Of a DNA stretch of 64,000 nucleotides, positions 36,498 through 46,300 are shown one piece after another. The stretch is from Anadara kagoshimensis. Its lineage: Eukaryota; Mollusca; Bivalvia; Arcoida; Arcidae. The position numbers were made by a program, and so were the translations under genes. Position 1 is the stretch's first letter. Each line of letters starts with the position of its first letter. Under the pieces are notes generated by a model. It was not told the DNA's origin. It saw nothing but the letters and a program-made list of their open reading frames with translations, and ran no database searches. The DNA is taken from the NCBI GenBank assembly GCA_021292105.1, contig CM037863.1, forward strand, positions 5,777,298-5,841,297. Direction: 5' to 3'.

Positions 36498-37020
36498 TAT
36501 TAGAATCTTACACTGGTAACAGGGTATCTCTGTCTTACCCTGTTACTGGTGTAGGATTGTTTTTCTCACACATTTGGAACATAAAATATAATTTGTAAAC
36601 AAAAACTTGCAGTTTTCATGTCACCATCGGTGCCTGCTGAAAATGACGTAATCGATTTTTGTAGACGTTCTGACGTAAAATGATTGTGACGTCAACAATT
36701 AAGCGTGTGTAAGTGATTGTGACGTTGAAAAATTGTTGGTTGACTTCGGAACTTTTCCAACTTGTTAAGTCCTCTCAATGATAAATCCAGAGCAGGTATA
36801 ACTACGCGGGAAATTCGGCGTGTAGCCTGTCTCAACCCTAGGGTAAAAACGTGGGATTTCCATTATCACAGGTGTGAGAAATATATATATATATATATGA
36901 TGTGACTTGAATTTTATGATAAATGATTTAAAAATTGTTTCAGGTTGCCGGGAAGTGAACATGAAACACGTCTTTGTAACGATGGTAGCCATCCTCACTT
37001 TGGTGTTAGTATTAGTTTAA
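24224..37020 (+). CDS. Gene B: two-Ig-domain surface protein, probable GPI anchor
   Basis: Six exons (24224-24284, 27381-27746, 29304-29499, 32359-32483, 35773-35811, 36944-37020) add up to 864 bases in consistent phase, about 287 aa. MVLLLLLFCTCLGSVVLASK is a signal peptide. Exon 2 encodes a V-like immunoglobulin domain (NPCFMLC, IQW, DEARYQC). Exons 3-4 encode a second Ig domain (DLTLKCEG, YWLKY, VWFKCQLG). A short stalk (GSWRIVRADIPIN) leads to GCREVNMKHVFVTMVAIL and more Leu/Val, ending at the stop with no cytoplasmic residues, as in GPI-attachment signals. Exon 3 is not open in one frame: the central part (about 29340-29430) is shifted relative to both ends, with changes at an A6 and a C5 run. 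So the gene is either mis-assembled there or damaged. Ligand and function are unknown. Confidence 0.75.
24405..24668 (+). mobile_element. tRNA-derived SINE in gene B intron 1
   Basis: 'agagtgctcgctccgtaag', B box 'gggttcgaaccccgg', tail 'gtgacgtctcgatataagtg' and 'cttgactgggacgttaaa'. Confidence 0.88.
25280..25590 (+). repeat. Degenerate GT-rich minisatellite
   Basis: About nine loosely related 30-36-base units of the form 'gtcttgggatgggtggtgga' plus 'tagggggtgtt'. It makes long open frames on both strands with no domain content. Confidence 0.75.
26212..26535 (+). mobile_element. tRNA-derived SINE in gene B intron 1, well preserved
   Basis: Head 'agcggtagctcagttgatag' and 'aattcgaactccc', body 'gtagtgactgtta', tail 'tcgacgtctcgatataag' and 'cttgactgggacattaaac'. 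It is followed by a CT-rich microsatellite (26546-26594). Confidence 0.9.
26546..26594 (+). repeat. (CT)n microsatellite at SINE 3' end
   Basis: CT units with two 'cg' interruptions, directly after the SINE tail, as often seen for retroposon 3' ends. Confidence 0.9.
27381..27746 (+). CDS. Gene B exon 2: first Ig domain
   Basis: Acceptor 'ttcaaagcag', donor 'gtaagt', phase 1 to phase 1. It holds Cys (NPCFMLC), Trp (IQW) and D-E-A-R-Y-Q-C, the usual Ig pattern over about 100 residues. The acceptor region is AAGCAG, a NAGNAG tandem that could add one Ala (start 27378). Confidence 0.85.
27793..27984. mobile_element. M2 MITE in gene B intron 2
   Basis: Left 'acctgtcgaaagtttaac' and right 'gttaaactttcgacaggt'. 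Its interior differs from the 23935 copy, but the ends match. It starts about 45 bases after the exon 2 donor. Confidence 0.8.
28480..28760 (+). repeat. R2 interspersed repeat, with partial tandem duplication
   Basis: 'tcagtgacgtcaaaatggcac' and two copies of 'tttgtc(g)gaaacattgtgggc', matching 12060-12380. Confidence 0.65.
28925..29012. mobile_element. M1 MITE, right half
   Basis: 'actactcatgtattggttcg' through 'aaaggtcaagcggacaggtc' and 'aatgttgtatgccta'; the left half is missing. Confidence 0.7.
29041..29215. mobile_element. MITE M6, 'cctgtctataaaggccacc' type
   Basis: Left 'cagtcaaacctgtctataaa' with 'ggccacc' and right 'ggtgatctttaaggcagg' with 'ttgaac' are imperfect inverted ends. An internal inverted pair surrounds 'aagtggccattagggcagg'. 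It runs into a (TA)n tract. Confidence 0.7.
29216..29273 (+). repeat. (TA)n microsatellite before exon 3
   Basis: Two TA runs about 30 bases upstream of the gene B exon 3 acceptor; they form most of the intron's polypyrimidine-poor end. Confidence 0.85.
29304..29499 (+). CDS. Gene B exon 3: second Ig domain, first part, frame-disrupted
   Basis: Acceptor 'gtattttcag', donor 'gtatgt'. The start (THGKPTVTAEK) and end (YWLKYNPYTDTYQKETDLVW) share one frame that joins exons 2 and 4. The middle (LNHELDVMSGIDLTLKCEG) is in another frame, and a TGA interrupts the outer frame. The switches fall at A6 (29334-29339) and C5 (29428-29432). Together the two shifts cancel. Confidence 0.65.
29890..30380 (-). 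repeat. R1 copy carrying a fold-back fragment, reverse
   Basis: R1 terminal segment (29895-29950), then about 130 bases ('ggatcaaaatatattttacc...gagggagtatacc') shared with the right arm of the element at 55863-56244, then the R1 remainder (30080-30360). This looks like an insertion of that element into R1. Confidence 0.7.
30385..30565 (+). repeat. R1 copy, forward
   Basis: 'acacgtggcgggtgtagctagctaaacaggaggtgtttacc...attgtgattcggacatagattagtatgtttg'. It faces the reverse copy just upstream. Confidence 0.85.
30655..31120. repeat. Two R1 copies in opposite orientation
   Basis: A diverged forward copy (30670-30835, 'cacggtggcgggtgtatctagc') and a reverse copy (30865-31120, 'aagaacctcctgtttagctagc' then 'aatatatcctggttaatcctgg'). 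Confidence 0.75.
31361..31590. mobile_element. TIR MITE rich in 'ttcgcg' (M4)
   Basis: Left CTGTAGATCTCTTATTTTTC and right 'gaaatacaagtgatctgcag' are inverted ends flanked by TA. The interior repeats 'ttcgcg' or 'cgcgaa' about eight times. Confidence 0.8.
31705..31815. mobile_element. M1 MITE, left half
   Basis: 'tataggtaaacaacatttac' through 'attcattatgg' and 'tagggatcatgcgcgtatat', as in 38919-39161; the right end is missing. Confidence 0.75.
32210..32286 (+). repeat. A-rich low-complexity tract
   Basis: Poly-A with 'aaaac' units about 70 bases before the exon 4 acceptor; produces Lys-rich and Phe-rich artefact frames. Confidence 0.9.
32359..32483 (+). CDS. Gene B exon 4: end of second Ig domain
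   Basis: Acceptor 'cggtaccacag', donor 'gtaagt'; phase 2 in, phase 1 out. It reads NQTLKYTTQASEPKVWFKCQ... A nearer acceptor ('attctag' at 32316) would bring in a stop or break phase with exon 3, so the later one is chosen. Confidence 0.75.
32820..33140 (+). repeat. R1 copy, forward, diverged
   Basis: 'gccaatgcttatcaggccatc', 'tggtcgtcatcacaatattg', 'gtgtagttagctaaatagaagg', 'ccctgatggaagtta'. Confidence 0.75.
33145..34005. other. Intron sequence, nothing recognised
   Basis: Gene B intron 4. Two 'cagttaagaaa...' motifs (33600-33970) hint at an old repeat, but no family was assigned. Confidence 0.35.
34010..34195 (+). repeat. R1 copy, forward, diverged
   Basis: 'gccgtcatcaaaacaaacccc', 'tttgacatcccatagttccg', 'acatgacggatgtaatttagg', 'gaacacggcccacttcccc'. 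It adjoins and truncates the reverse-transcriptase relic. Confidence 0.65.
34200..34620 (-). pseudogene. Relic reverse transcriptase fragment
   Basis: On the minus strand, FDFSTLNTTIPHSKLKERL (from about 34597) is followed by KYTEDIINKMLEFVIDNIFV and, in a shifted frame at about 34330-34275, GISMGTNCAPLLADLFL. These are palm-domain blocks of a retroelement reverse transcriptase. The GxPMG-type motif and the MLEFLIDN block recall Penelope-like or related non-LTR elements (family assignment uncertain). A TAG near 34514 and the frame shift near 34345 show it is dead, and the YxDD part is absent. Confidence 0.85.
35278..35550 (-). repeat. Three tandem 90-100-base units
   Basis: 'gagc(t/c)aaa(t)t...caataa...ttc...aatgcttgaatgaaa...ggaaccaatgt' occurs twice clearly and once degraded, separated by a T-rich tract at 35448-35476. 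Confidence 0.7.
35773..35811 (+). CDS. Gene B exon 5: stalk
   Basis: Acceptor 'atttcgtag', donor 'gtaagt'; 39 bases, phase 1 on both sides, reading (G)SWRIVRADIPIN. Confidence 0.7.
35845..35910 (-). repeat. R1 fragment
   Basis: 'aaaaactttgaaaacagg...gtgaacgtccacgaggaaaatgag', the terminal R1 part in reverse. Confidence 0.5.
36120..36400 (-). repeat. R1 copy, reverse
   Basis: 'gtaaacccttaaccaggaaag', 'actctggaaggataagcatc', 'gacgtcaaatatatccaggg'. Confidence 0.75.
36411..36558. repeat. (CA)n, (TA)n and a 23-bp-stem hairpin
   Basis: CA repeats (36411-36465), TA repeats (36466-36497), then arms 36502-36526 and 36536-36558 ('cactggtaacagggta' and 'taccctgttactggtg') around a short loop. Confidence 0.85.
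36944..37020 (+). CDS. Gene B exon 6: hydrophobic C-terminus and stop
   Basis: Acceptor 'attgtttcag', phase 1 in, 25 codons ending TAA. It reads (G)CREVNMKHVFVTMVAIL followed by Thr and Leu/Val to the stop. The phase matches exon 5 exactly. Confidence 0.75.
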
Positions 37021-37070
37021 GGATCAATGAAGATTGTTCCAACTTTGTTACATAAATGCATTCATTACGC

Positions 37071-37076
37071 ATTAAA
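37071..37076 (+). terminator. Candidate poly(A) signal of gene B
   Basis: ATTAAA 50 bases after the stop; an AATAAA also occurs at 37164-37169. Either could serve. Confidence 0.4.
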
Positions 37077-37179
37077 ACATTTTTTGAGGAATCGAAGCAG
37101 ATAGTTTTATGAACAATGTTTATCTGACAAAAAAGTGATAATGTTTTCCTAAAATTACTACCGAATAAATGTAGTTTCC

Positions 37180-37770
37180 CCTTGGGGAAAATTACTATTA
37201 TTTTCTAATTTGTTCACTGAAATTCTCAAAACAACAGTGATACACTGGCAAATTAAATCTAGTTGTCCTTACCCATAAAATATTAGATATTGTCTTACTA
37301 TTGCCAGCATGTAATGCAGTTTACTGTTTTTCAAGATTTCATTTTTTTTTCATTTTAAAAGACAGAAGTAACAAAATCACTGCAATATCATGTAATAATG
37401 TCAATATTTAATAATACATGTTACTGTTGTACATACGTGACCAGAATTGTCACTGAAAAGTTATATTTATGTTAAGTTCAGGTGAAGGCAAATTTTGCTT
37501 TCACGATAGTGGACATGCCGAGACAGCACGTTTATCCTAAAATATTCCACAATCCATGCATTTGACGTCAAATCTTACCGATTACACAATGGTAAAGTGG
37601 AAACTTAAGTTATTCTTCAAAAGCTTCAAATTTAAAATGTGTCAGTGTACTTTTTTATGTCACCATCGCAAAATGAATTTTATAACAAATCAAAACCACA
37701 ATAATACCATAAGTTTTTAATGTATTATAATAATTTTAATATGAACGGATGTTAAACACAAATATTACAA
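37180..37770. other. Intergenic stretch between genes B and C, no gene seen
   Basis: AT-rich, without exon or repeat signatures. Confidence 0.4.
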
Positions 37771-37779
37771 TTTGTGTAA

Positions 37780-38160
37780 ATCAAACAACAAACATACCAT
37801 GGCCAAATCACAATTCTAAAGCAAAGTAAAGATAAAAACATACTGATCCATGTCCGAATCGCAATCCAGAAGCAAAGTAAAAACTTTGGAACTGACAAGT
37901 AAGTTATATACGTGAACTTCCACCAGGGAAGTGTGGCCGGGTGCTCCGGAAGGGTAAGCACCTCCTGTTTAGCTAGCTACACCCGCCACGTGTGTAATCA
38001 GAATTGTGTGAATGGAACATGGAACTACGAGACGTCAAATATATCCAGGGCAATCCTGGACACAGAGACATCAAACTTGTCAACAATACTGTGATGACGG
38101 CCATTAAACTTTTTGAGGGCCTTGATAAGCCTAGGCTTGCAAAACATTCGAAAGTCATAG
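37780..38160 (-). repeat. R1 interspersed repeat, best reverse copy
   Basis: Reads in order: two terminal units ('acatacc...aatcacaattctaaagcaaagtaaa'), 'cgtgaacttccaccagggaag', 'gggtgctccggaagggtaag', 'cctcctgtttagctagctac', 'gacgtcaaatatatccaggg', 'caatactgtgatgacggcc', 'aggcttgcaaa'. Confidence 0.92.
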
Positions 38161-38620
38161 TTAATAATTAGGTTTAACACGCAACCCCCTTTCCCAAAAA
38201 ATGAGACCAGGTGCTCCAGAAGGGTAGGCATCTCCTGCTTAGCTAGCTACATCCGCTACATGTGTAATCAAAACTGGGAATGAAAGGAACATGGAGCTAT
38301 TGGACGTCAAATATATTCAGGGTAATTTTGGATACTGAGACATCACACTTATGAGCAATATTGTGATTGCAGCATAAATGTTTTGAGGACATTGATAAGC
38401 CTAGACACGTAAGGTTAGACACGTGACCTTCCACCAGGGAAGTGAGGCCAGGTGCTCCTGATGGGTAAACACCTCCTGTTTAGCTAGCTTCACCCGCCAT
38501 GTATGTAGGTGAGAACAAGCTCTACCATACCGAATTATGTGCGATACAAATACACCATAAGTAGGAGAAAGGTGTATATTTCTGCATGTTGCATAGAAAA
38601 AAAAATACAATAGAAGAATA
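38160..38620 (-). repeat. Two further R1 copies in tandem, reverse
   Basis: A second copy (38170-38400) and a third (38405-38620) follow head to tail. The third extends to the far end ('gcgatacaaatacaccataag'). Confidence 0.85.
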
Positions 38621-38918
38621 GAAGAATTGAGTATCTTATCAATACAGATTGTGCAAATAAAGGGCATGTAGACTTTAAAAGCTAAACAACAATAACTTAT
38701 TCTGGACGTGTTCAATGGAATCGTGGTGACCCGTTACCTAATATAGATTCTTATCATTATTAACTCGATTTTGTGTTGATGTTCTGCTCTTTAATGGAAT
38801 ATTATCATAACACGCATGTATCCCCAATGTGCAATGGAAATAAATAACTATTTTTAATTTCGCAGAAGAATAAAACATTTATGTCATATTGGAAGACTTA
38901 TACAAGCATATTTATAAG

Positions 38919-39161
38919 TATAGGTAAACAACATTGACCTGTCCGCTTGACATTTGATTTAAATATTCATTATGGACAGGTAAATGTAAGTAATAGGGAC
39001 CATGCGTGTATATTTCGTCTACCTAATGTGGTCACTAATCATGGGCAATGTGTATATGTATTAACTGCGAATCCTAATGCTACCCATGTATTGGGTGGAC
39101 TCTCCAATATGAATATTCCTAATGAAAGGTCAAACGGACAGGTCAAAGTTGTTTACCTATA
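38919..39161. mobile_element. M1 MITE, complete reference copy
   Basis: 243 bases with inverted ends TATAGGTAAACAACATTG and 'aaagttgtttacctata'. The subterminal 'cctgtccgcttgac' also repeats inverted. No coding capacity. Confidence 0.88.
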
Positions 39162-39164
39162 CTA

Positions 39165-39900
39165 AGCATCCACCCTCGCTTCCCACTTCACGTGGAAGTC
39201 CACAGAGTTTAACTTGCCAGTTTTCAAAGTTTTTCAAACCATTAGGATTGTGATTTGTACATGGACCGGTATGTGTTTGACTCAAATATTTCTGAATATA
39301 TCAGATATGTCAGTTACATCATTAATATAAAGTGATTATAGATGTTATGAAGTATGTATGATAAAGAATCATGTTCCATTCACTATCCCAGAAGAAAAGT
39401 AAAAAGTCACCCATAAGTGAAACACGTAAAATTCTATCAAGGAATTCGAGAAGAAAAGCATCTCCTGTTTAGCAAGACAAAACATCCAGTTATTTGCGTA
39501 TACAAAAGGGTCAAATCTTAGAGGTTTCCATCGATACAGATGAGAACTGTCAGTATTTTTTACTTTTGCAGTTTGCTCAGAGCAAGTATGCACAGGGACT
39601 GGTGATGAGTCTGTTAGCTTGCCAAGCCCGACTTCAAAAGAGGGAAAACGGATTTTAATGTCCCTTTTGAAACAATTATGGGCTTAATTTCTAAATATTT
39701 TTCGAAAGAATAGTTACGGAATTATGAAAACATAGAATGGATTTAAATAAAAAACTAATCCAAAATCGAATCAATCCAGACGCAAAGTAAAAACTTTAGA
39801 ACTGACAAATTAGGTTCGACATGTGAACTTCCACCAGGGAAGTGAGGCCGCATGCTCCGGAAGGGGTAAGCACCTACTGTTTAGCTAGTTTCTTCATTAT
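39165..39900. repeat. Three R1 fragments
   Basis: Forward fragment 39170-39290 ('ccctcgcttcccacttcacg'), reverse fragments 39370-39480 ('agcatctcctgtttagcaag') and 39740-39900 ('gaacttccaccagggaagtg'). Confidence 0.65.
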
Positions 39901-40315
39901 CAAACATAATTTATTAATCATATCTATACAAATAATAACGGACTCTAATATGACTACAATTCCCGGTTTTGTTACAAGTATTAAACTTTTCTATCAAACA
40001 CAAACATGCCAATCCAAGTCCAATAACACAAGGAAAGTGAAGTCCTTTGTTTACTTTATGCAATAGGAACAAACATCTTTATACAAGAGGTACTGATGTT
40101 GTATAAGAACCGTTCTGCTCTTGTACACATTGACATACAATGTGAATTTAGTTCTGTATGAATAACAACTTCGTGTCTAAGATAACATATATCTAAGATA
40201 ATTAGAGATAACCTTTGACAATTTTCTTCAAATCTGGATCAGGAATCAAGGACTTTCTTTTACTTAAACAAAGTTTGGCTGTGTCTGACCGTAGTCTATG
40301 AGAAACATAACGGAA

Positions 40316-40349
40316 ATGTATAGCCTCTGGATTTGTTTACTTTTTACGT
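40316..40349 (+). CDS. Gene C exon 1: start of signal peptide
   Basis: ATG then YSLWICLLFT, donor 'gtaagt', phase 1. Joined to exon 2 it makes a complete hydrophobic leader. ATG 40298 is in frame (adds MRNITE), but 40316 has a purine at -3. It is the weakest exon of the model because it is so short. Confidence 0.6.
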
Positions 40350-43300
40350 GTAAGTATTCCAATTCATGTATTGATTACGCCTTTAATTCCACATGACCTC
40401 AGAACCAGTTAGCCCCCTAAGTCATGCTAGAGGACTGTTAATTTCAATAGCCCTATAAAACTGTGTTTCTTAGAACGCTTAAAAAAAAAAACTTTGTTAA
40501 GACTGTCGATTCAGAATCAATTGACTAAATTCAACTTTGTTTAGTTGGATTCCGATTCTGATTTTCACTGTTTGAACAGGTTTTTATTATGTCCCTGAAA
40601 CAAATCGGGTAATCTTACTTTTTTATTTTATGACCTGGATTGATTTGGTTTAATTTTTTTTTAACTAAATTTTGGACACAAATGGTTAATGTTTGAGCGA
40701 CATAGTAATGACATTGCATTGGTATAAACACTTGTTACTTTTGTGGTCACTAACACTACTGCTAATTGGAATTACACAGTAGCGTATTGAAGAGACTTTT
40801 GTGACCGACTAGATGAACATCTCCAAACAAACGGATATACGCTTAAGTCCAGTCTGCTACTTTATAAACAAAGTTTTTTTGCTTTTTGAAGAAAAGTGTG
40901 ACATCACATATATAATCCTCATCGCTTAAATGGTTGTCGAGGTATTCTTGGAAACGGAGTCATCGTTCGTGAATCCTTGTCATTTTAAAATACTCTATAG
41001 GGTATTTTCAATACAGCACAAACGCTTATACGATGTAGGAATTTCTTAAATAAATACATAAGTAAATAAATACATATTATATACACAGTGTGTATGTACA
41101 ACCCTCAGTATCAGGTCGGGTCCTTTTTTCGTAGCCGTATCACTACGAAAAAACAATACATTATGTGTAAAAATTACATTTTACCACAGAAAACCACTGT
41201 CATTTTTTACCTAATGACGTCACAATGAGAAAGTGCACGTGCACTTTACCGCCAATGTTAGATTCTGTATCGTGCGCGTTCCATAAATCAGATCGATGAT
41301 AAATGGAAGTTTGGATATTTAGTAAATAGATGATGATGACATGTTGAGTTCCATGCAGTTTTATTTTATCTGATCATACTGTGGGCTCCGTGTTTTTGAA
41401 ATAATTAAAAATGGGGAAAAAATCAAAAAATATATAAAAATATATAACACGGTTTGTTCTCCACTTGTTGCTAGGCCTCAGCCTCAGTAAAACGATTTAT
41501 TTATTTAGTAATTGTTCAGTGTTCATCCACCCAGAGCACACCAGTTCATTAAGTCTAAAGTCAACATTCAGATTCCCCATTTTCTTCTGATGCTAGAAAT
41601 GCTTATTTGTATACGACAACTTATTTGGATTACACACGACGTGGCGGTGCAGCTAGCTAAACAGGAGGCGCTTACCCTTCTGGAGCACCCGGCCTCACTT
41701 CCCCGGTAGAAGTTCACGTGTCTAAACTAACTTGTCAGTTTAAAAGTTTTAACTTTGCTTCTGGATTGTGATTCGGACATGGATTAGTATGTTTGTTTTT
41801 GATGATGACTGCATTGACCTTGTCACTGACAATGTTATCCATAGGACAACAGTCACGCCAGTTAACGGATTAATATTGTCTAGTAAGACAGGATCCCGAG
41901 GACTTGGAATCGAACGTAAAGTACCTTTGTTAATTTATAACTTTATCATGTCATTAACAGTGTTAAAGTTGAATGTTAAATAAAAATAAATAATATAAAA
42001 ACACTCGTGTATCCCTTCATAAAGGACAGTTTCCAACACTTAACTGATAAACGGCCGCGTAGAGTGCTGTAACATTAAAACTTGTATAATATGCAATATA
42101 ACAGTCAACATCCAGATTCCCTGATGCTACACCGTTCTTAACTTCCCTGGTTAACGTTAACATGTTTAACCTAATATGTCAGTTTTAAAGTTTTCACTTT
42201 GCTTTTGGATTGTAATTTGGATCGGAATTAGTGTATTTGTTGTTGATTGGCAGTTTAAGAAATTTCACTTCGGATTTTGCTTGGGATTTCCGATTATCTT
42301 GCATGTTAATAACTGGTCCTATCATAACAGACTCAAAATCTTGTTGAAAAGACCATTATGCTAAAGCTGAATATCTTTCAGCTAAAAATAGGATTTTTGT
42401 TTTGAAAAATGAAATTTTCCCAATTTTTTTTATTTTCCTCCAAAAACAATTTAATTACATACATTTAGATCATAAAGTTAAGATATCACTTTTAAATACA
42501 GGAAAAACTTCAATATTTCAATTCTATGAAAGAATTAGACATGATGCCTATGGCAAATATACATTTGTAAAGTTATTTATGGATGGCGGTGTAGTATAAT
42601 AAAGAGATAAGAGAGAAATAGATAGTGCCACTGTTAAACTAAATGTGAAATATGTTGATCAGTGTTAAATGAAAAATGACAAAAGAATAAAAATCCTTTA
42701 AATAAAAAAAAACAAACATTTTATTCCATGTCTGAGTCACAATCCCAAAGATAAGTCAAAACTTAGAAAGTAGCCAATTAAATTAAAGACGTGAAATCCC
42801 ACCAGGAAAGTGAGACCGTGTGCGCTGTAAGGGTATGCACTACCTGTTTAGATACATCCGCCATGTGTTGAGTAATACTGACCCGGGATCAAGAAAAATA
42901 CTTAACTTAAGCAAAAACTTATCTTCAAACTCTAAGGTTTGACTTAACTAAGTCAAAAAAAGTTAAGAACTGTTCGTAATCCCGGGGTCAGGTACTTGCG
43001 TTGTTAAAGTTTAAGCTTAGAATTAAATAAAAAAGGGGAGTTGTTTCGTGTTGCATTTATTTTCAACCAACTTAACTCTCAGGGTAGATTTAAGAAAAAA
43101 GATTTGCCTGATAATTTTTGTTGTACCAGGTCCCCGGTTTTACAATCATTCTTTAATTAAATTTTTGCCTTACTTTAATTTAGCAAATTTTGGTAAGCTT
43201 TTTTCGAGCTACGAATACATTTTTTGTCAAAACTAATACAGATGTAATCTTAAAGATGGCATCTTAAATACGATATGATAACAATTAATAAAATTATAAA

Positions 43301-46300
43301 GATTTTAAATTTGACAGATTTACGTTCAGAAAAATCCTAGTTAGGAAATGATTGTGAAACCGAGGCCTGATTCTCTATTGTAAATTTTGTATATTGTTTT
43401 TGTATTTATATCACATCCGATAGACACAATTCGATTATCTCTTTTTATTGCCAGTAAAACTAATTTATAACTTGGTAAACGGTTCATAGAATTCCGGTAA
43501 TAGGATTTATTTTTTAATCTACACAGTAATTCTGAAGTGTTTGATGTCTATTCGGAGATATTTAGATGAAGAAGAAGATATAGTGTATGTCTATCTTATG
43601 ACGTACAGTACAGACCTGTCCAAAGTTTAACACTGAGCTAGCGAATAGGAGTCGAAGTGCGGCTACCGAGTGACAGAGAGATAGATAGCTACAGTACAGG
43701 CCTGTCGAAAGTTTAACACTGAGCTAGCGAATAGGAGTCGAACTGTGGCTACGAAGTGACAGAGAGATGGATAGCTACAGTACAGGCCTGTCGAAAGTTT
43801 AACACTGAGCTAGCGAATACGAGTCGAACTGCAGCTACCAAGTGACAGAGAGATGGATAGCTACAGTACAGGCCTGTCGAAAGTTTAACACTGAGCTAGC
43901 GAATAGGAGTCGAACTGCGGCTACCGAGTGGCCGAGAGATGGATAGCTACAGTACAGACCTGTGGAAAGTTTAACACTGAGCTAGCGAATAGGAGTCGAA
44001 CTGTGGCTACGAAGTGACAGAGAGATGGATAGCTACAGTACAGGCCTGTCGAAAGTTTAACACTGAGCTAGCGAATAGGAGTCGAACTGTGGCTACGAAG
44101 TGACAGAGAGATGGATAGCTACAGTACAGGCCTGTCGAAAGTTTAACACTGAGCTAGCGAATACGAGTCGAACTGCAGCTACTAAGTGACAGAGAGATGG
44201 ATAGCTACAGTACAGGCCTGTCGAAAGTTTAACACTGAGCTAGCGAATACGAGTCGAACTGCAGCTACCAAGTGACAGAGAGATGGATAGCTACAGTACA
44301 GACCTGTCGAACGTTTAACACTGAGCTAGCGAATAGGAGTCGAACTGCGGCTACCAAGTGACCGAGAGATGGATAGCTACAGTACAGACCTGTGGAAAGT
44401 TTAACACTGAGCTAGCGAATAGGAGTCGAACTGCGGCTACCAAGTGACCGAGAGATGGATAGCTACAGTACAGGCCTGTCGAAAGTTAAACACTGAGCTA
44501 GCGAATAGGAGTCGAACTGCGGCTACCAAATGACAGAGAGATGGATAGCTACAGTACAGACCTGTCGAAAGTTTAACACTGAGCTAGCGAATAGGAGTCG
44601 AAGTGCGGCGACCAAGTGACCGAGAGATGGATAGCTACAGTACAGACCTGTCGAAAGTTTAACACTGAGCTAGCGAATAGGAGTCGAACTACGGCTACTA
44701 AGTGACCGAGAGATGGATAGCTACAGTACAGACCTGTCGAAAGTTTAACACTAAGCTAACGAATAGGAGTTGAAGTGCGTCTACCGAGTGGCCGAGAGAT
44801 GGATAGCTACAGTACAGACCTGTCGAAATTTAACACTGAGCTAGCGAATAGGAGTCGAACTGTGGCTACGAAGTGACAGAGAGATGGATAGCTACAGTAC
44901 AGACCTGTCGAAAGTTTAACACTAAGCTAACGAATAGTAGTCGAAGTGCGGTTACCGGTTGGCCGAGAGATGGATAGCTACAGTACAGATCTGTCGAAAG
45001 TTTAACACTAAGCTAGGGAATAGGAGTCAAAGTGCGGCTACCGGTTGGCCGAGAGATGGATAGCTACAGTACAGATCTGTCGAAAGTTTAACACTAAGCT
45101 AGCGAATATGAGTCGAAGTGCGGCGACCGGTTGGCCGAGAGATGGATAGCTACAGTACAGATCTGTCGAAAGTTTAACACTAAGCTAGCGAATATGAGTC
45201 GAAGTGCAGCGACCGGTTGGCCGAGAGATGGATAGCTATAGTACAGATCTGTCGAAAGTTTAACACTAAGCTAGGGAATAGGAGTCGAAGTGCGGCTACC
45301 GGTTGGCCGAGAGATGGATAGCTACAGTACAGATCTGTCGAAAGTTTAACACTAAGCTAGCGAATATGAGTCGAAGTGCGGCGACCGGTTGGCCGAGAGA
45401 TGGATAGCTACAGTACAGATCTGTCGAAAGTTTAACACTAAGCTAGGGAATAGGAGTCGAAGTGCGGCTACCGGTTGGCCGAGAGATGGATAGCTACAGT
45501 ACAGATCTGTCGAAAGTTTAACACTAAGCTAGCGAATATGAGTCGAAGTGCGGCGACCGGTTGGCCGAGAGATGGATAGCTACAGTACAGATCTGTCGAA
45601 AGTTTAACACTAAGCTAGCGAATAGGAGTCGAAGTGCGGCTACCGGTTGGCCGAGAGATGGATAGCTACAGTACAGACCTGTCGAAAATTTAACACTGAG
45701 CTAGCAAATATGAGTCGAAGTGCGGTTACCGGTTGGCCGAGAGATGGATAGCTACAGTACAGATCTGTCGAAAGTTTAACACTAAGCTAGCGAATATGAG
45801 TCGAAGTGCGGCGACCGGTTGGCCGAGAGATGGATAGCTACAGTACAGATCTGTCGAAAGTTTAACACTAAGCTAGCGAATATGAGTCGAAGTGCGGCGA
45901 CCGGTTGGCCGAGAGATGGATAGCTACAGTACAGATCTGTCGAAAGTTTAACACTTAGCTAGCGAATACGAGTCGAAGTGCGGCTACCGATTGGCCGAGA
46001 GATGGATAGCTACAGTACAGACCTGTCGAAAATTTAACACTGAGCTAGCAAATATGAGTCGAAGTGCGGTTACCGGTTGGCCGAGAGATGGATAGCTACA
46101 GTACAGATCTGTCGAAAGTTTAACACTAAGCTAGCGAATATGAGTCGAAGTGCGGCGACCGGTTGGCCGAGAGATGGATAGCTACAGTACAGATCTGTCG
46201 AAAGTTTAACACTAAGCTAGCGAATAGGAGTCGAAGTGCGGCTACCGGTTGGCTGAGAGATGGATAGCTACAATACAGACCTGTCGAAAGCTTAACATTT

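Noticed and set aside
39599..39720. Exon after 'ttttttacttttgcag' reading CSEQVCTGTGDESVSLPSP
   Set aside because: The acceptor is good, but no partner exon is in phase upstream, it lies between R1 fragments and no domain is recognised. It could be a relic, but support is too thin to list.
41795..41983. Open frame DDDCIDLVTDNVIHRTTVTP as an exon of gene C
   Set aside because: There is no acceptor before it, it starts inside an R1 copy, and its phase would not join exons 1 and 2.
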